Assembly: GCA_006739055.1 (NCBI GenBank)
Contig: AP019702.1
Coordinates: forward strand, 1,736,501 to 1,800,500
Origin: Allostella vacuolata
GTDB lineage: Bacteria > Pseudomonadota > Alphaproteobacteria > ATCC43930 > Allostellaceae
Length of the DNA stretch: 64,000 nt
Reading direction: 5' to 3'
Shown: positions 19,481 through 28,416 of the stretch, in pieces
Position numbering within the stretch: position 1 is the first letter of the stretch
How the letters are laid out: each line of letters starts with the position of its first letter
Made by a program: the position numbers and the translations under genes
Notes under the pieces: model-generated
Database searches by the model: none
Seen by the model: only the letters and a program-made list of their open reading frames with translations
What the model was told of the DNA's origin: nothing

Positions 19481-19909
19481 TCACCGCTCGTCGTCCGTCG
19501 TCAGCTCCGTCTCCGCCGTGTCGACCACGAAGACGGCGAGCAGGCGGGCGGGCGCGCTGGTGCTGGCGTTCCTGCTCACGCCATGACGGTCTCCAGGGTA
19601 TTCGGAGAAGCTTTCCCCGGCGCGGTAGGTCTCGACCGGTCCACCGTTGACCTGGCTCTGGATCGCTCCCTCGAGAACCGTCGCATAGATGAAGGCGGAC
19701 TTCGGGTGGGTATGGGCGGGCGACGTTCCGCCCGGCGCATAGTCGACGAGCACGGCACGCATGCTCTTGCCGGGCACGTTGGGCAGCGGATGGTCGTAGA
19801 CGAGCCGGACTCGCTCGCCCCCGGCATTGTGGGTAAGCCCATCGTGGCCAAGGGCACCGGGGGCGAGAGCAAGTGCGAGCGCCGCGGTGGAAAGAAATGT
19901 CCTGATCAT
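19481..19909 (-). CDS. Secreted cupin-domain protein
   Basis: A 142-residue protein with a Sec signal peptide (MIRTFLSTAALALALAPGAL, cleavage near GHD) and a single cupin barrel. Motif 1 is PAHTHPKSAFIYATVLEG (two His plus Glu as metal ligands), and motif 2 lies near GESFSEYPGDRHGV. It is the last gene of a leftward four-gene run with two hydrolases and an NmrA-like protein. The reaction is unknown; similar small cupins occur in stress-responsive clusters. Confidence 0.75.
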   Translation of the reverse strand: MIRTFLSTAALALALAPGALGHDGLTHNAGGERVRLVYDHPLPNVPGKSMRAVLVDYAPGGTSPAHTHPKSAFIYATVLEGAIQSQVNGGPVETYRAGESFSEYPGDRHGVSRNASTSAPARLLAVFVVDTAETELTTDDER

Positions 19910-20012
19910 GGTTCGGGGTCCGGTCTGTGCCTCTCAAGGAAGGGGGGATCGCCGGCCGCGAGGGGGATGGCCGGCGATCCAGGCTCACGCGGGGGGAGGG
20001 GGAGCGTGAGCC

Positions 20013-21008
20013 TTACGCGGCGATGAACGCGAGGAGGTCGCGGTTCACCTGGTCGGGATGCGTGCCGCACATGCCGTGCGGCAGGTCCTCGTAGGTCTTG
20101 AGTTCGGCCCGCTTCAGCAGATTTGCCGAGAGCGGCGCGGAATCGGCGTAGGGGACGATCTGGTCGTCCCGGCTGTGCATCACGAGGGCCGGGACATCGA
20201 TGGCCTTGAGGTCCTGGGTGAAGTCGGTCTCCGAGAAGGCCTTGATCCCCTCGTAGTGCGCCTTCGCGCTGCCCATCATCCCCTGGCGCCACCAGTTCTG
20301 GATCAGGCCCGGGATCGGCTCGGCCCCGGGCCGGTTGAAGCCGTAGAACGGGCCCGACGGGAAATCGAGGTAGAACTGGGCGCGGCTGGCGGCGAGCGAG
20401 GCCCGCAATCCGTCGAACACCTCGACCGGCAGCCCGCCGGGGTTGTTCGCGGTCTTGACCATGATCGGCGGCACGGCGCTGATGAGGACGAGCTTGGCGG
20501 CGCGTCCGCGTCCATGGCGGGCGACGTATCGCGCCGCCTCTCCGCCGCCGGTGGAGTGCCCGATATGCACGGCGCCCTGCAGGTCGAGATGATCGACCAC
20601 GGCGGCGGCGTCCGCGGCGTAGTGGTCCATGTCATGGCCGTCGCTCACCTGCGCGGAGCGCCCGTGGCCGCGCCGGTCGTGGGCGATGACGCGGTAGCCC
20701 TTCGAGAGGAAGAACAGCATCTGCGCGTCCCAGTCGTCCGCGCTGAGCGGCCAGCCGTGATGGAAGACGAGGGGGCGAGCCTGCTTCGGCCCCCAGTCCT
20801 TGAAATAGATCTCGGTGCCGTCCCTGGTCGTGATCGTGTTCGTGCTCATCGTGTCTGCTCCTGCGCTGGGTTTGCGAGAGGTGTCGGGGCGGGGCCGGGG
20901 CTGCGCGCTGGCGCGCGAAGCCAGGCCGAGGGCCGCCATCGCGCCGAGGGTGCCGGCGAGGGCCGTGCGGCGGGAGAACCCGCCTTCGGGCTGGAACTGT
21001 GTCGTCAT
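20013..21008 (-). CDS. Alpha/beta hydrolase (non-heme chloroperoxidase-like) with Tat signal
   Basis: A 331-residue enzyme. The N-terminus carries a twin-arginine leader ([20 protein letters not shown]) ending in ASAQ. The mature part starts [19 protein letters not shown] and is a haloperoxidase/arylesterase-type hydrolase: oxyanion HHGWPLS, nucleophile GHSTGG, acid in [10 protein letters not shown] and histidine in [12 protein letters not shown] 21008 has AGAGG upstream. An internal ATG at 20849, where cytoplasmic homologues usually start, has its own AGGAG with 8-nt spacing, so two forms may be made. Confidence 0.84.
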   Translation of the reverse strand: MTTQFQPEGGFSRRTALAGTLGAMAALGLASRASAQPRPRPDTSRKPSAGADTMSTNTITTRDGTEIYFKDWGPKQARPLVFHHGWPLSADDWDAQMLFFLSKGYRVIAHDRRGHGRSAQVSDGHDMDHYAADAAAVVDHLDLQGAVHIGHSTGGGEAARYVARHGRGRAAKLVLISAVPPIMVKTANNPGGLPVEVFDGLRASLAASRAQFYLDFPSGPFYGFNRPGAEPIPGLIQNWWRQGMMGSAKAHYEGIKAFSETDFTQDLKAIDVPALVMHSRDDQIVPYADSAPLSANLLKRAELKTYEDLPHGMCGTHPDQVNRDLLAFIAA

Positions 21009-21040
21009 TGTCGGAAACCTCTGCTGGGAAGGTGGAAGCG

Positions 21041-21799
21041 TCAGTGGCGGGATGCTTCGGACCTGCCGAACCACTGCTCGAAGCCGATGTGGCCGAGGCG
21101 CGCGCCGCTGCCCGGTACCAGGGAGCGCTCGGCCAGCTCCGTGCCGAAGTACGGGGCGCGGGGATCCGCGATCACTTCGCGGGGATCGTTGGAGCGCTTC
21201 AGGAAAGTGGCGACCAGATCGCTCATGCGGACGGCGTCCGGGCCGCCGATCTCGACCACGCCGTTCGTCGGGGCCGACAGCGCGAAGTCGGCCACCGCAT
21301 CCGCCACGTCGTCCGATGCGATCGGCTGGAAGTAGGCGGACGAGACCGTCACCGTGTTCCCGACCGTGGCCGATTGGGCGATCGCGCCGAGGAACTCGAG
21401 GAACTGGGTGGAGTGGATGATCGTGTAGGGGATGTGGGATGCCCGGATCAGCCGCTCCTGCGCCATCTTGGCGCGGAGATAGCCGCTTCCCGGAAGCCGT
21501 TCGGCCCCGACCACGGACAGCGCGACGTGATGCTGCACGCCGGCCGTCTTCTCGGCCCCGAGCAGATTGCGTCCGGACGTCTCGAAGAAGTCCAGGACGG
21601 CCTTGTCCTCGAAGGACGGGGAATTGGCCAGGTCGATGACCACCGCCGCGCCGTCGAGGGCATCCGCCAGCCCCTCGCCCGTGATGGTGTTGACGCCGGT
21701 ATTGGGCGAGGCCGCGATCACCGCATGGCCTTTCCTGCGCAGTCGCTCGACGACCTTCGAGCCGATGAGTCCGGTTCCGCCGATGGTCACGATCTTCAT
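21041..21799 (-). CDS. NmrA-like atypical SDR, NAD(P)-binding
   Basis: A 252-residue Rossmann protein beginning [20 protein letters not shown], with the GGTGLIG dinucleotide loop of the NmrA/atypical SDR group. It lacks a classical YxxxK pair at the usual place; [13 protein letters not shown] resembles the NmrA version. Such proteins act as NAD(P)H sensors or quinone/isoflavone reductases. Start ATG 21799 has AGGAG 7 nt upstream. It lies between two hydrolase genes in the same leftward run (32 and 69 nt gaps). Confidence 0.8.
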   Translation of the reverse strand: MKIVTIGGTGLIGSKVVERLRRKGHAVIAASPNTGVNTITGEGLADALDGAAVVIDLANSPSFEDKAVLDFFETSGRNLLGAEKTAGVQHHVALSVVGAERLPGSGYLRAKMAQERLIRASHIPYTIIHSTQFLEFLGAIAQSATVGNTVTVSSAYFQPIASDDVADAVADFALSAPTNGVVEIGGPDAVRMSDLVATFLKRSNDPREVIADPRAPYFGTELAERSLVPGSGARLGHIGFEQWFGRSEASRH

Positions 21800-21868
21800 G
21801 ATGGTCTCCTGCTTCCGATTGGGGGTGATGCGAGGTGCGGCCGCCTGCATCAGGGCGCTCCTGGCGGC

Positions 21869-22636
21869 CTAGCGGCCCGACGCCGCCTCCTTGATGAGCG
21901 CGGCCACCTCGCGCGGATGCGTGACCATGACGGCGTGCGACGCCCCGTTCACGACGACCGTCTTCACCGCCTGCGCACGCTCGGCCATGAACTGCATCGC
22001 TGCGGGCGGAATGTTGCGGTCGGCCGAGCCATAGATCGCGTAGGACGGAATGGTCTTCCACGAGGCCTTGCCGGACGTTTCGGCGAGCGCGGCTTCCGCG
22101 ATCGGCCGCTGCGTCGCGGCCATCAGAACTGCAATCGCTTCGGGAACGTCGGCCGCGAACTGGTCGTGGAACTTGTCGGCCTGGATCAGCAGCTCGCGTG
22201 TTCCGTCGCGCAGCGCGACGGGCCGGAGAGCGCTATCGAGCGTGGTGCCCGGGTACAGCCGCGAGAGCGATGCGCTGGACTCGCCGGCCTCCGGCGCGAA
22301 GGCCGCGACGTAGACCAGGGCCTTGATCCTGTCGGACCGGTTGGCCGCTTCGGTGATCACGGCGCCGCCATAGGAATGGCCGACCAGGATCACCGGGCCC
22401 TGGATGGAGGCGACGAGCGCGGCGACGGACGCGGCGTCGCCCGCCACGCTCCGCAGGGGGTTGGCCGCGGCGATCGTCCGAAAGCCGTTCCGGTCGAGAT
22501 CGCGGATGACGGCGCTCCAGCTCGACGACCCGGCGAAGGCTCCGTGCACGAGAACGACGGTCGCCTTGTCCTCGGCGAGAGCTGGCGAGGTCAGCGTGAG
22601 GGCCGCTGACACGATGAATGTGGGAAGTCTGCGCAT
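21869..22636 (-). CDS. Secreted alpha/beta hydrolase
   Basis: A 255-residue protein with a Sec signal peptide ([20 protein letters not shown], cleavage after ALA) and a compact hydrolase fold: [14 protein letters not shown], nucleophile GHSYGGAVI, acid near [10 protein letters not shown] and histidine in [11 protein letters not shown]. It resembles periplasmic esterase/salicylate-esterase-like proteins; the substrate is unknown. A longer reading starts at 22765, but ATG 22636 follows GGAGAG and gives a proper signal peptide. It is the first gene of the leftward group, and GTATAGG repeats lie 98-126 nt upstream. Confidence 0.8.
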   Translation of the reverse strand: MRRLPTFIVSAALTLTSPALAEDKATVVLVHGAFAGSSSWSAVIRDLDRNGFRTIAAANPLRSVAGDAASVAALVASIQGPVILVGHSYGGAVITEAANRSDRIKALVYVAAFAPEAGESSASLSRLYPGTTLDSALRPVALRDGTRELLIQADKFHDQFAADVPEAIAVLMAATQRPIAEAALAETSGKASWKTIPSYAIYGSADRNIPPAAMQFMAERAQAVKTVVVNGASHAVMVTHPREVAALIKEAASGR

Positions 22637-22733
22637 CGTTCTCTCCGTGCACCAGTTGGCTGATGACGCGGATGATGCGCTGTGGCGGTGCCGTCGAACT
22701 ATCCAACCCAGGATCACGTCCCGTAGTGCGAAG

Positions 22734-22762
22734 GTATAGGTCGCAATCTGCGACCGTATAGG
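22734..22762. promoter_or_regulatory. Tandem GTATAGG boxes with central inverted repeat
   Basis: GTATAGG occurs at 22734-22740 and 22756-22762, 22 bp apart (about two helix turns). Between and over them GGTCGCA at 22739-22745 and TGCGACC at 22749-22755 form a perfect inverted repeat. The only other copy seen in the window is at 27216-27222, by the histidine kinase operon. The site lies upstream of the secreted hydrolase gene and is a candidate FixJ-type binding site. Confidence 0.5.
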
Positions 22763-22790
22763 CACCGTTCACGCAATGCAGGACATGTGA

Positions 22791-22817
22791 AGTCTCGGTC
22801 GATGTTTGACCGAGACT
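22791..22817 (-). terminator. Terminator hairpin of the signalling operon
   Basis: AGTCTCGGTC at 22791-22800 and GACCGAGACT at 22808-22817 form a perfect 10-bp stem with a 7-nt loop, 16 nt beyond the stop codon of the last response regulator gene. The T-tract is poor. Confidence 0.7.
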
Positions 22818-22833
22818 CCGATCGCCATGGCAA

Positions 22834-23508
22834 TCAGGATAAAGGCGGCTCGGGCAGGCTTTCCCAGAGGCGGACGAGGTCGCCGATCGAGCGCAGTTCC
22901 ATCTTCCGCATGACGTTGCCGCGGTGGAGCTTGACGGTGATCTCGCTGATGCCGAGGTCGAAGGCGATCTGCTTGTTGAGGCGGCCGGCGGCGACCTGCC
23001 GGAACACCTGGCGCTCGCGGGGCGTCAGCAACGCCAGGCGGCGCAGGTTCTCCTTGAGCTTCGAAGCCCGGGCGCGTTCCGCGATGTCGCGCTCGATTCC
23101 GGCGGCGATCGCATCGAGCAGGGTCTGGTCCCGGAAGGGCTTGGTGAGGAAGTCGATCGCGCCTGCCTTCATGGCCTGCACGGACATCGGAATGTCTCCA
23201 TGGCCGGTCAGGAAGATGATCGGCCTGGTCTCGCCGCGCTCGGCGAGCCGGCGCTGGAGATCCAGCCCGCTCAGCCCCGGCATCCGGACGTCCACGACCA
23301 GACAGCCCGGGCGATCGGGCAGGGCCGCCTCCATCAGCACTTGGGTCGAACCGAACCCGAGGGAGTCGAGCCCGGCCGAATCCAGGAGCTCCCGCACAGC
23401 CTCGCGCAGCGCATCGTCGTCATCGACGAGGATGGCGAGGGGCCGCTCCGCCGGGGCCGGCGAGGTCCGCCGTGGATGGTCAGGCTGTTGTGGGCGTACT
23501 GCGCTCAT
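22834..23508 (-). CDS. FixJ/NodW-type response regulator (A)
   Basis: A 224-residue two-domain regulator. The receiver carries the acidic pair in ILVDDDD, phosphoacceptor Asp73 in VVDVRMPG and the conserved lysine in FLTKPF. The C-terminal LuxR-type HTH reads LTPRERQVFRQVAAGRLNKQ and then ISEITVKLHRGNVMRKM. An unusual 20-residue proline-rich N-terminal extension precedes the receiver. Its ATG overlaps the stop of the lone-receiver gene (ATGA). It is the last gene of the leftward kinase operon and presumably a DNA-binding output. Confidence 0.92.
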   Translation of the reverse strand: MSAVRPQQPDHPRRTSPAPAERPLAILVDDDDALREAVRELLDSAGLDSLGFGSTQVLMEAALPDRPGCLVVDVRMPGLSGLDLQRRLAERGETRPIIFLTGHGDIPMSVQAMKAGAIDFLTKPFRDQTLLDAIAAGIERDIAERARASKLKENLRRLALLTPRERQVFRQVAAGRLNKQIAFDLGISEITVKLHRGNVMRKMELRSIGDLVRLWESLPEPPLS

Positions 23509-23882
23509 CTCGGGCCCTCCTTCAGCGCTACGGCTGCGTCGACGGCGGCGAGCAACGTCGGACCGTCGAAGGGTTTGCGGAACAACGGGTATTGCCTCGC
23601 CTGCGGAAGCTCGGTGATCTCGTGGCGGCCGGTCATCAGGATGACCGGAAGTTCGGGACGTCGTTCCTTGACGATCCGCTGGAGCTCGAAGCCATCCATT
23701 CCGGGCATGCCGATGTCGGTTATGAGACAGTCCAGCTCGTGCAGCTCGACACGCCTCAGAAAATCCTGGGCGGAGGAGAAGAGCGAGGCGGCATGACCAG
23801 CTGATTCCAGCAACTCCTCGATGGATTCGAGCAGGCGCGGGTCGTCGTCGACAACGGCAACCAGATACTTTTCTCCGGGCAT
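23505..23882 (-). CDS. Single-domain response regulator (receiver only)
   Basis: A 125-residue CheY-like protein without output domain: acidic residues in VVDDDPRLLES, phosphoacceptor Asp56 in CLITDIGMPGMDG, and the conserved lysine in LFRKPFDGP. It lies between the two FixJ-type genes and overlaps the downstream one. It may act as a phosphate sink or relay for the PAS kinase, or modulate which of the two DNA-binding regulators is phosphorylated. Confidence 0.9.
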   Translation of the reverse strand: MPGEKYLVAVVDDDPRLLESIEELLESAGHAASLFSSAQDFLRRVELHELDCLITDIGMPGMDGFELQRIVKERRPELPVILMTGRHEITELPQARQYPLFRKPFDGPTLLAAVDAAVALKEGPR

Positions 23883-23884
23883 TT

Positions 23885-24526
23885 CTAGCTGTGTCCAGAT
23901 CGTCTCGAGTGTCGCACCGGGACGTGAAGCCTCTCGGCCATTCTCACCAGTTCGGGCAGCGAGCTTGCCTGCATCTTCTGCATGATCCGGCGCCGGTGCA
24001 TCTCGATGGTGACCTGGCTCACCCCCAGTTCGGCCGCAGCCTGCTTGTTGAGGAGGCCGCTGACCACGAGCGGCAGGACGTCGTGCTCCCGCGGCGTGAG
24101 CGTTGCGAAGCGCCGTTCGAGCTCGTCGCGCTCCGACCTCGCCTGGCGCCGGAGGCGGTCTCTGCCGATGGCGTCGCGCACGGCGGCCACGAGCGCGCTC
24201 TCGCCGACCGGCTTCGTCAGGAAGTCGACTGCGCCCAGCCGCATCGCACGAACGGTCGAGGGGATGTCCCCATGCCCGGTCACGAAGACGATGGGCGGAT
24301 GGGCGTCGGCGGATTGCTGCGCCTGGAATTCCAGCCCGCTGATGTCGGGCAGCCGCACGTCGAGGATGAGGCATGCGGCAAGGTCGGGCCGGGCGCGGGC
24401 GGCGTAGTCCGCGGCCGTCGCGAAGGTTTCGACCCTCCAGCCCCACGATTCCAGGAGTTCGCTGAACCCGAGCCGCACCCTGGCGTCGTCGTCGACCACG
24501 AAGACGATCTCGTCGCCATTGCTCAT
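23885..24526 (-). CDS. FixJ/NodW-type response regulator (B)
   Basis: A 213-residue receiver plus LuxR-type HTH protein. Asp56 in CLILDVRLPDISG is the phosphoacceptor, FLTKPV holds the lysine, and the output domain reads LTPREHDVLPLVVSGLLNKQ then VSQVTIEMHRRRIMQKM. Its ATG overlaps the stop codon of the histidine kinase gene, so it is the closest partner of the kinase. It is separated by 2 nt from the lone receiver gene. Confidence 0.93.
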   Translation of the reverse strand: MSNGDEIVFVVDDDARVRLGFSELLESWGWRVETFATAADYAARARPDLAACLILDVRLPDISGLEFQAQQSADAHPPIVFVTGHGDIPSTVRAMRLGAVDFLTKPVGESALVAAVRDAIGRDRLRRQARSERDELERRFATLTPREHDVLPLVVSGLLNKQAAAELGVSQVTIEMHRRRIMQKMQASSLPELVRMAERLHVPVRHSRRSGHS

Positions 24527-27018
24527 GGCGCGTCGCCTTCGCCCGTCGGAAGCGTGAAGGCGACCGTGGCTCCGCAGCCCGCCGCGCCCTCGATCGAAAG
24601 CCGGCCGCCATGGGCCTCGACGATGGACCGGCAGATCGCCAGGCCCATGCCCATGCCGCTCCGCTTGGTCGTGAAGAAGGGCTCGAACGCGCGCTCGATG
24701 TCCGCGAAGCCCGCCCCGGCGTCGCAGATTTCCACACGGATGCCGTCCGGCCCCGGCCGGGTCCGGATCCCCAGGACCCTTTCCCCCTTCGGGACGCCCT
24801 CCATCGCCTCCATGCCGTTGCGCATCAGATTCAACACGACCTGCTGGATCTGGACCCGGTCGAGGGGCGCGCACGGCAGGTCGGGCGCCAGCTCCAGACG
24901 GACGCGAACCTCCTTGGCCGCGACCTCCTCGGCGAGCAGGCGGCAGACCTCGTCGATGATGCGGTTGATGTTCTCCGGCGCGCGCTCTCCCGGCGTTCGC
25001 CGGAACAGCGCGCGGATGCGGCTGACCACCTCGGCCGCGGAGTTGGCATCGCGGGTGATGCGCGCCGCCGTGACCTTGGCGCGCTCGACATTGGGGGGCT
25101 CGCCAGACAGCCAGCGGTGACACGCCTGTGAATTGGCGACGATCGCGGCCAGGGGCTGGTTCACCTCATGCGCGATCGACGCCGAGAGCTCCGCCATGCT
25201 GGCGGCCTGGCTCGCGCGCGCCAGGCTCTCCTGTGCCGCGCGGAGCATCTCGCGGGTGCGCACCTCGCCATCGATGTCGAGGCAGATCACGTTCCATTGG
25301 ACGATGACCCCATCGAGGTTGCGCATCGGCGCGGCCCGCGTTTCCACCCAGTGGTACTCGCCGTCGAACCGGCGGAGGCGATGCCGGCACGCATAGGGCT
25401 CGCCGGTCGCGAGCGAATGCGCGTAGCAGGCCTTGACCATGGCGAGGTCGTTTGCGTGGACCCCGGCGTCGAGCGTCGCGGCGAGGCGCGACTTGCCCGT
25501 CCCGTCGAGCTGCTCCAGTTCGTAGCCGAGGAACGCGCGCAGCTGCTGGCTGCGGTAGACGGGTTCGCCATCCGGCGCGGCGCAATCGACCATCGCCGGC
25601 AAGGTCTCGACGAGCTGCCACAGGAAGCGCTCGCGTTCGCGCAGCCGCTCCTGGGCGGTCACGAGGTCGTGGATGTCCACGCTCACCCCGTACCACTGGC
25701 GGATCGCTCCGTTCTCGTCCCGGAACGGCTCCGCCCGGGTCTCGGTCCAGCGATGGGACCCATCCCTGCGGCCTTGGAGGTAGCGCATGTGGTAAGGCTC
25801 GCCCGTCGCGAACGACCGGGCGGCGGTCCGCGCCGTCTCGCTCCGGAAGTCGGGATGGATGAAGCTCAGGGACAGCGAGCCGTCGGCGGCCGTGATGTCG
25901 CCCAGGCTCGCGCCCGTCACCTCGTTGAACCGCCGGTTGACCGATGTGGGCGTCCCGTTCGGCGCCGCAGTCCAGATCATCGCCGGCACGGTATCGATGA
26001 GCCGGCGCAACTGGCTCTCGCTGTGGCGGAGCGCATCCTCGACCTGCATCTGGTCGTCGATGTCGTGGCAGAGGCCGTACCACTGAACGATGGAACCTTC
26101 GCGATCACGCATCGCCTCGGCGCGGCTCGACATCCAGCGGAACGCGCCATCGCCGCGGCGCAGACGGTAGCGCAGGGCGAAGCTGTCCCCGCTGCCGAGG
26201 CTGGCAGCGAGGCGTGCGCGCACTTCTGCGACATCGTCGGGGTGAACCGCAGCCATAAGGGCCTCGAGCCGGCCCGTGCGGGGCTCGCCGAGATCCTCCA
26301 CGGTCCGGCCGAGATACTCCGTCATCCGGCGATTGAAGAAGATCGGCTCGCCGTCGGGTGCGAGCCGCCACAGGTGGCTCGGCACCATCTCGACCAGATG
26401 CGTCAGCTCGCGCTCCCGCTCCAGCAGGGCGGCTTCCGCCTGCTTCTGCTCCTCGATCTCGATCGTGGTGCCGTACCAGCCCGCGATGCGGCCGTGGCGG
26501 TCGCGAATTGGAAGGCCCGAGTTCCGGAACCACTGATAGACACCGTCCGCGCGGCGGATCCGATGCTCCGTGTCGTAGCGATCGCCGGTCGCAAGGCAGT
26601 GGCGCCATCTCGCCGCCACCCGATCGTAATCGTCCGGGTGGACGACCCGGCGCCAGCCGAATTCGTCGGAGTCCGGCTCCGGACCAAGAACCTCGGCACG
26701 CTCGCCCAGGAATCGGAGGGCGCTCGCGCTCACATAGGTGAAGCGTCCGTTCGGGTCCGCGGACCAGGCGTGACCCGGCATGCTCTCGATGATGCGCCTG
26801 GCCTGCGCCGCCTCCGCATCGGGTACGGCCATGGCGCCTGCCGCAGCGACCAGGACGAGGCCCGCGGCCAGGACCAGGAACGCCGCCCAGGGCACGGGCG
26901 CCCGGGGCCCATCCATCGCCGGCAGCAGGAGCACGACGCCGGCGACCGCCAGGATGGCCCCGAGGGCGCAGCCGGCGAACATGAATACGGCCCGCCTGCG
27001 GGCGTACGCGGAAATCAT
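24523..27018 (-). CDS. Membrane-anchored multi-PAS sensor histidine kinase
   Basis: An 831-residue sensor kinase. Two N-terminal membrane helices (about 13-32 and 41-62) have almost no periplasmic loop. Four PAS/PAC units follow, each with a motif such as MPGHAWSADPNGRFTYVSAS or VPAMIWTAAPNGTP and a WYG-containing PAC end, spanning about 70-595. The HisKA domain has His617 in SIAHEVNQPLAAI, and the ATPase domain has the N box (LNLMRNGMEAM), G1 (ICDAGAGF) and G2 (SGMGMGLAI). No heme-binding FixL histidine is obvious. ATG 27018 is preferred over 27093 because AGGAGGAGAAGG lies just upstream and the extension is not hydrophobic. The signal is unknown, probably cytosolic. Confidence 0.92.
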   Translation of the reverse strand: MISAYARRRAVFMFAGCALGAILAVAGVVLLLPAMDGPRAPVPWAAFLVLAAGLVLVAAAGAMAVPDAEAAQARRIIESMPGHAWSADPNGRFTYVSASALRFLGERAEVLGPEPDSDEFGWRRVVHPDDYDRVAARWRHCLATGDRYDTEHRIRRADGVYQWFRNSGLPIRDRHGRIAGWYGTTIEIEEQKQAEAALLERERELTHLVEMVPSHLWRLAPDGEPIFFNRRMTEYLGRTVEDLGEPRTGRLEALMAAVHPDDVAEVRARLAASLGSGDSFALRYRLRRGDGAFRWMSSRAEAMRDREGSIVQWYGLCHDIDDQMQVEDALRHSESQLRRLIDTVPAMIWTAAPNGTPTSVNRRFNEVTGASLGDITAADGSLSLSFIHPDFRSETARTAARSFATGEPYHMRYLQGRRDGSHRWTETRAEPFRDENGAIRQWYGVSVDIHDLVTAQERLRERERFLWQLVETLPAMVDCAAPDGEPVYRSQQLRAFLGYELEQLDGTGKSRLAATLDAGVHANDLAMVKACYAHSLATGEPYACRHRLRRFDGEYHWVETRAAPMRNLDGVIVQWNVICLDIDGEVRTREMLRAAQESLARASQAASMAELSASIAHEVNQPLAAIVANSQACHRWLSGEPPNVERAKVTAARITRDANSAAEVVSRIRALFRRTPGERAPENINRIIDEVCRLLAEEVAAKEVRVRLELAPDLPCAPLDRVQIQQVVLNLMRNGMEAMEGVPKGERVLGIRTRPGPDGIRVEICDAGAGFADIERAFEPFFTTKRSGMGMGLAICRSIVEAHGGRLSIEGAAGCGATVAFTLPTGEGDAP

Positions 27019-27212
27019 GATCGCCTTCTCCTCCTGGGCAGCCGACCGCGACGCCCGCCGTGCCGCGCCCGCCCCCATCGGTGCCTTCGGCAACCTTTAC
27101 GCCCGGCCGCCGCGGAAGACATCCTATGGAAATCCATGCCGCCATGGCCCGAACTGCCGGCTCGGGCTGCCAAGTATTGGTTGGCTCTGGAAATGATGGA
27201 CGGCCCCCAACT

Positions 27213-27238
27213 CCAGTATAGGCCAGCCTATCCCCTGG
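27213..27238. promoter_or_regulatory. GTATAGG palindrome between the kinase and MBL genes
   Basis: ATAGGC at 27218-27223 and GCCTAT at 27226-27231 form a perfect inverted repeat with a 2-bp centre, flanked by CCAG and CTGG. It contains GTATAGG, shared with the hydrolase promoter at 22734-22762. It lies in the 297-nt divergent gap, 195 nt before the kinase start and 78 nt before the MBL-fold gene, so it may control either. Confidence 0.5.
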
Positions 27239-27315
27239 CTTGATCGACCGCGAGACAGTTCCAACCCAACTTCATCCCTGCCGCCACTGAGGCGCTTTGT
27301 TAGCAGGAGAAGAGC

Positions 27316-28233
27316 ATGAGCCCGGACATCTACCAACCTTCCGTCAGGACGGGGCCCGACGAACTGGTTCCCTCGCGCTATGCGGTGCAGATCGGCGACA
27401 TCGAGGTGCTGGTGGTGAGCGACGGGGTGCTGCCGCTGCCGGCCACGATGCTGGCGCACAATGTCGACGCGGCCGTCCGCGCCGCCTGGATGAAGGACCT
27501 GTTCCTGTCGCCGGAGGCCTTCGACTGGGCGCTCAACGCGGTCGTGGTCCGCAGCGGCGGCCAGACCATCCTGGTCGATGCCGGCCTGGGGTCGGATCCC
27601 GACCTGAACCTGCCGCGGGCCGGGCAGTTGATCAGACGATTGGAGTCCGCGGGGGCCGACATCTCCGCCGTCACCGACATCGTGCTGACCCACATGCACA
27701 TGGACCATATCGGCGGGCTCCTCGTGGATGGCGTGAAGGAGAGGCTGCGTCCGGATTTGCGGATCCACGTGGCCGCTGCCGAGGTCAGGTTCTGGGAGGC
27801 GCCGGACTTCAGCCGGGTCAACATGCCGCCGGGGTTCCCGGACGCGCTCCGGGCCACCGCCAAGCGCTTCGTGCAGGAGTATCGGAGCTGTCTGCAGGAG
27901 TTCGACGAGGAGCGCGAGGTTGCGCCGGGCGTCGTGGTGCAGCGCACCGGAGGCCACACGCCGGGCCACAGCATCGTGCGCATGTCTTCCGGCGGTGAGC
28001 GCCTGACGTTCGCCGGCGATGCCGTGTTCGTGGTCAGTTTCGAGCACCCGGACTGGTTCAACGGCTTCGAGCATGATCCCGAGGAGGCGGCCCGCGTCCG
28101 CGTCCGTCTCCTGACCGAGCTGGCCGAGACCGGCGGGCAGCTGGTGGCGACGCACCTGCCGTTTCCGTCCGTCGGCAGGGTGGCCAAGGACGGCGACGCC
28201 TTCCGTTGGGTGCCGGCCTTCTGGGACTACTGA
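27316..28233 (+). CDS. Metallo-beta-lactamase-fold hydrolase
   Basis: A 305-residue cytosolic hydrolase with the metal motif THMHMDHIGG (HxHxDH), a later histidine in GGHTPGHSIV, and an Asp in TFAGDAVF: a full binuclear site. The N-terminus has no signal peptide. It resembles lactonase-like or AttM-type MBL proteins, but the substrate cannot be named. AGGAG precedes ATG 27316. It is divergent from the sensor kinase operon, and a perfect 24-bp palindrome follows it. Confidence 0.85.
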   Translation: MSPDIYQPSVRTGPDELVPSRYAVQIGDIEVLVVSDGVLPLPATMLAHNVDAAVRAAWMKDLFLSPEAFDWALNAVVVRSGGQTILVDAGLGSDPDLNLPRAGQLIRRLESAGADISAVTDIVLTHMHMDHIGGLLVDGVKERLRPDLRIHVAAAEVRFWEAPDFSRVNMPPGFPDALRATAKRFVQEYRSCLQEFDEEREVAPGVVVQRTGGHTPGHSIVRMSSGGERLTFAGDAVFVVSFEHPDWFNGFEHDPEEAARVRVRLLTELAETGGQLVATHLPFPSVGRVAKDGDAFRWVPAFWDY

Positions 28234-28283
28234 ACGCCCGGCTCGGCCGACAAGGCCGGCTTGGTGCGTCGACCGTACGCTAT

Positions 28284-28307
28284 TGGGTGGCTCGATCGAG
28301 CCACCCA
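28284..28307. terminator. Perfect 24-bp palindrome after the MBL-fold gene
   Basis: TGGGTGGCTC at 28284-28293, a GATC centre and GAGCCACCCA at 28298-28307 form a perfect 10-bp stem. It lies 50 nt after the MBL gene stop and 109 nt before the polyamine-type operon. Terminator is the simplest reading; an operator is possible because it also precedes a promoter region. Confidence 0.5.
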
Positions 28308-28416
28308 TTCGGCTGTCCCTGGCCGATGCGGGATCCGCCCGAGTTGACAGCCCGGGCCGCATCGGATGAATTCTCGGGCTGCTTCGGGGGCAGTTCCATC
28401 AAGGGGGGAATCATCG

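Noticed and set aside
25168-27243. A 691-codon open frame antisense to the sensor kinase gene
   Set aside because: Composition is His/Arg/Ala/Gly-rich with no domain; it mirrors the third-codon-position GC bias of the kinase gene. Similar antisense frames occur opposite many genes here.
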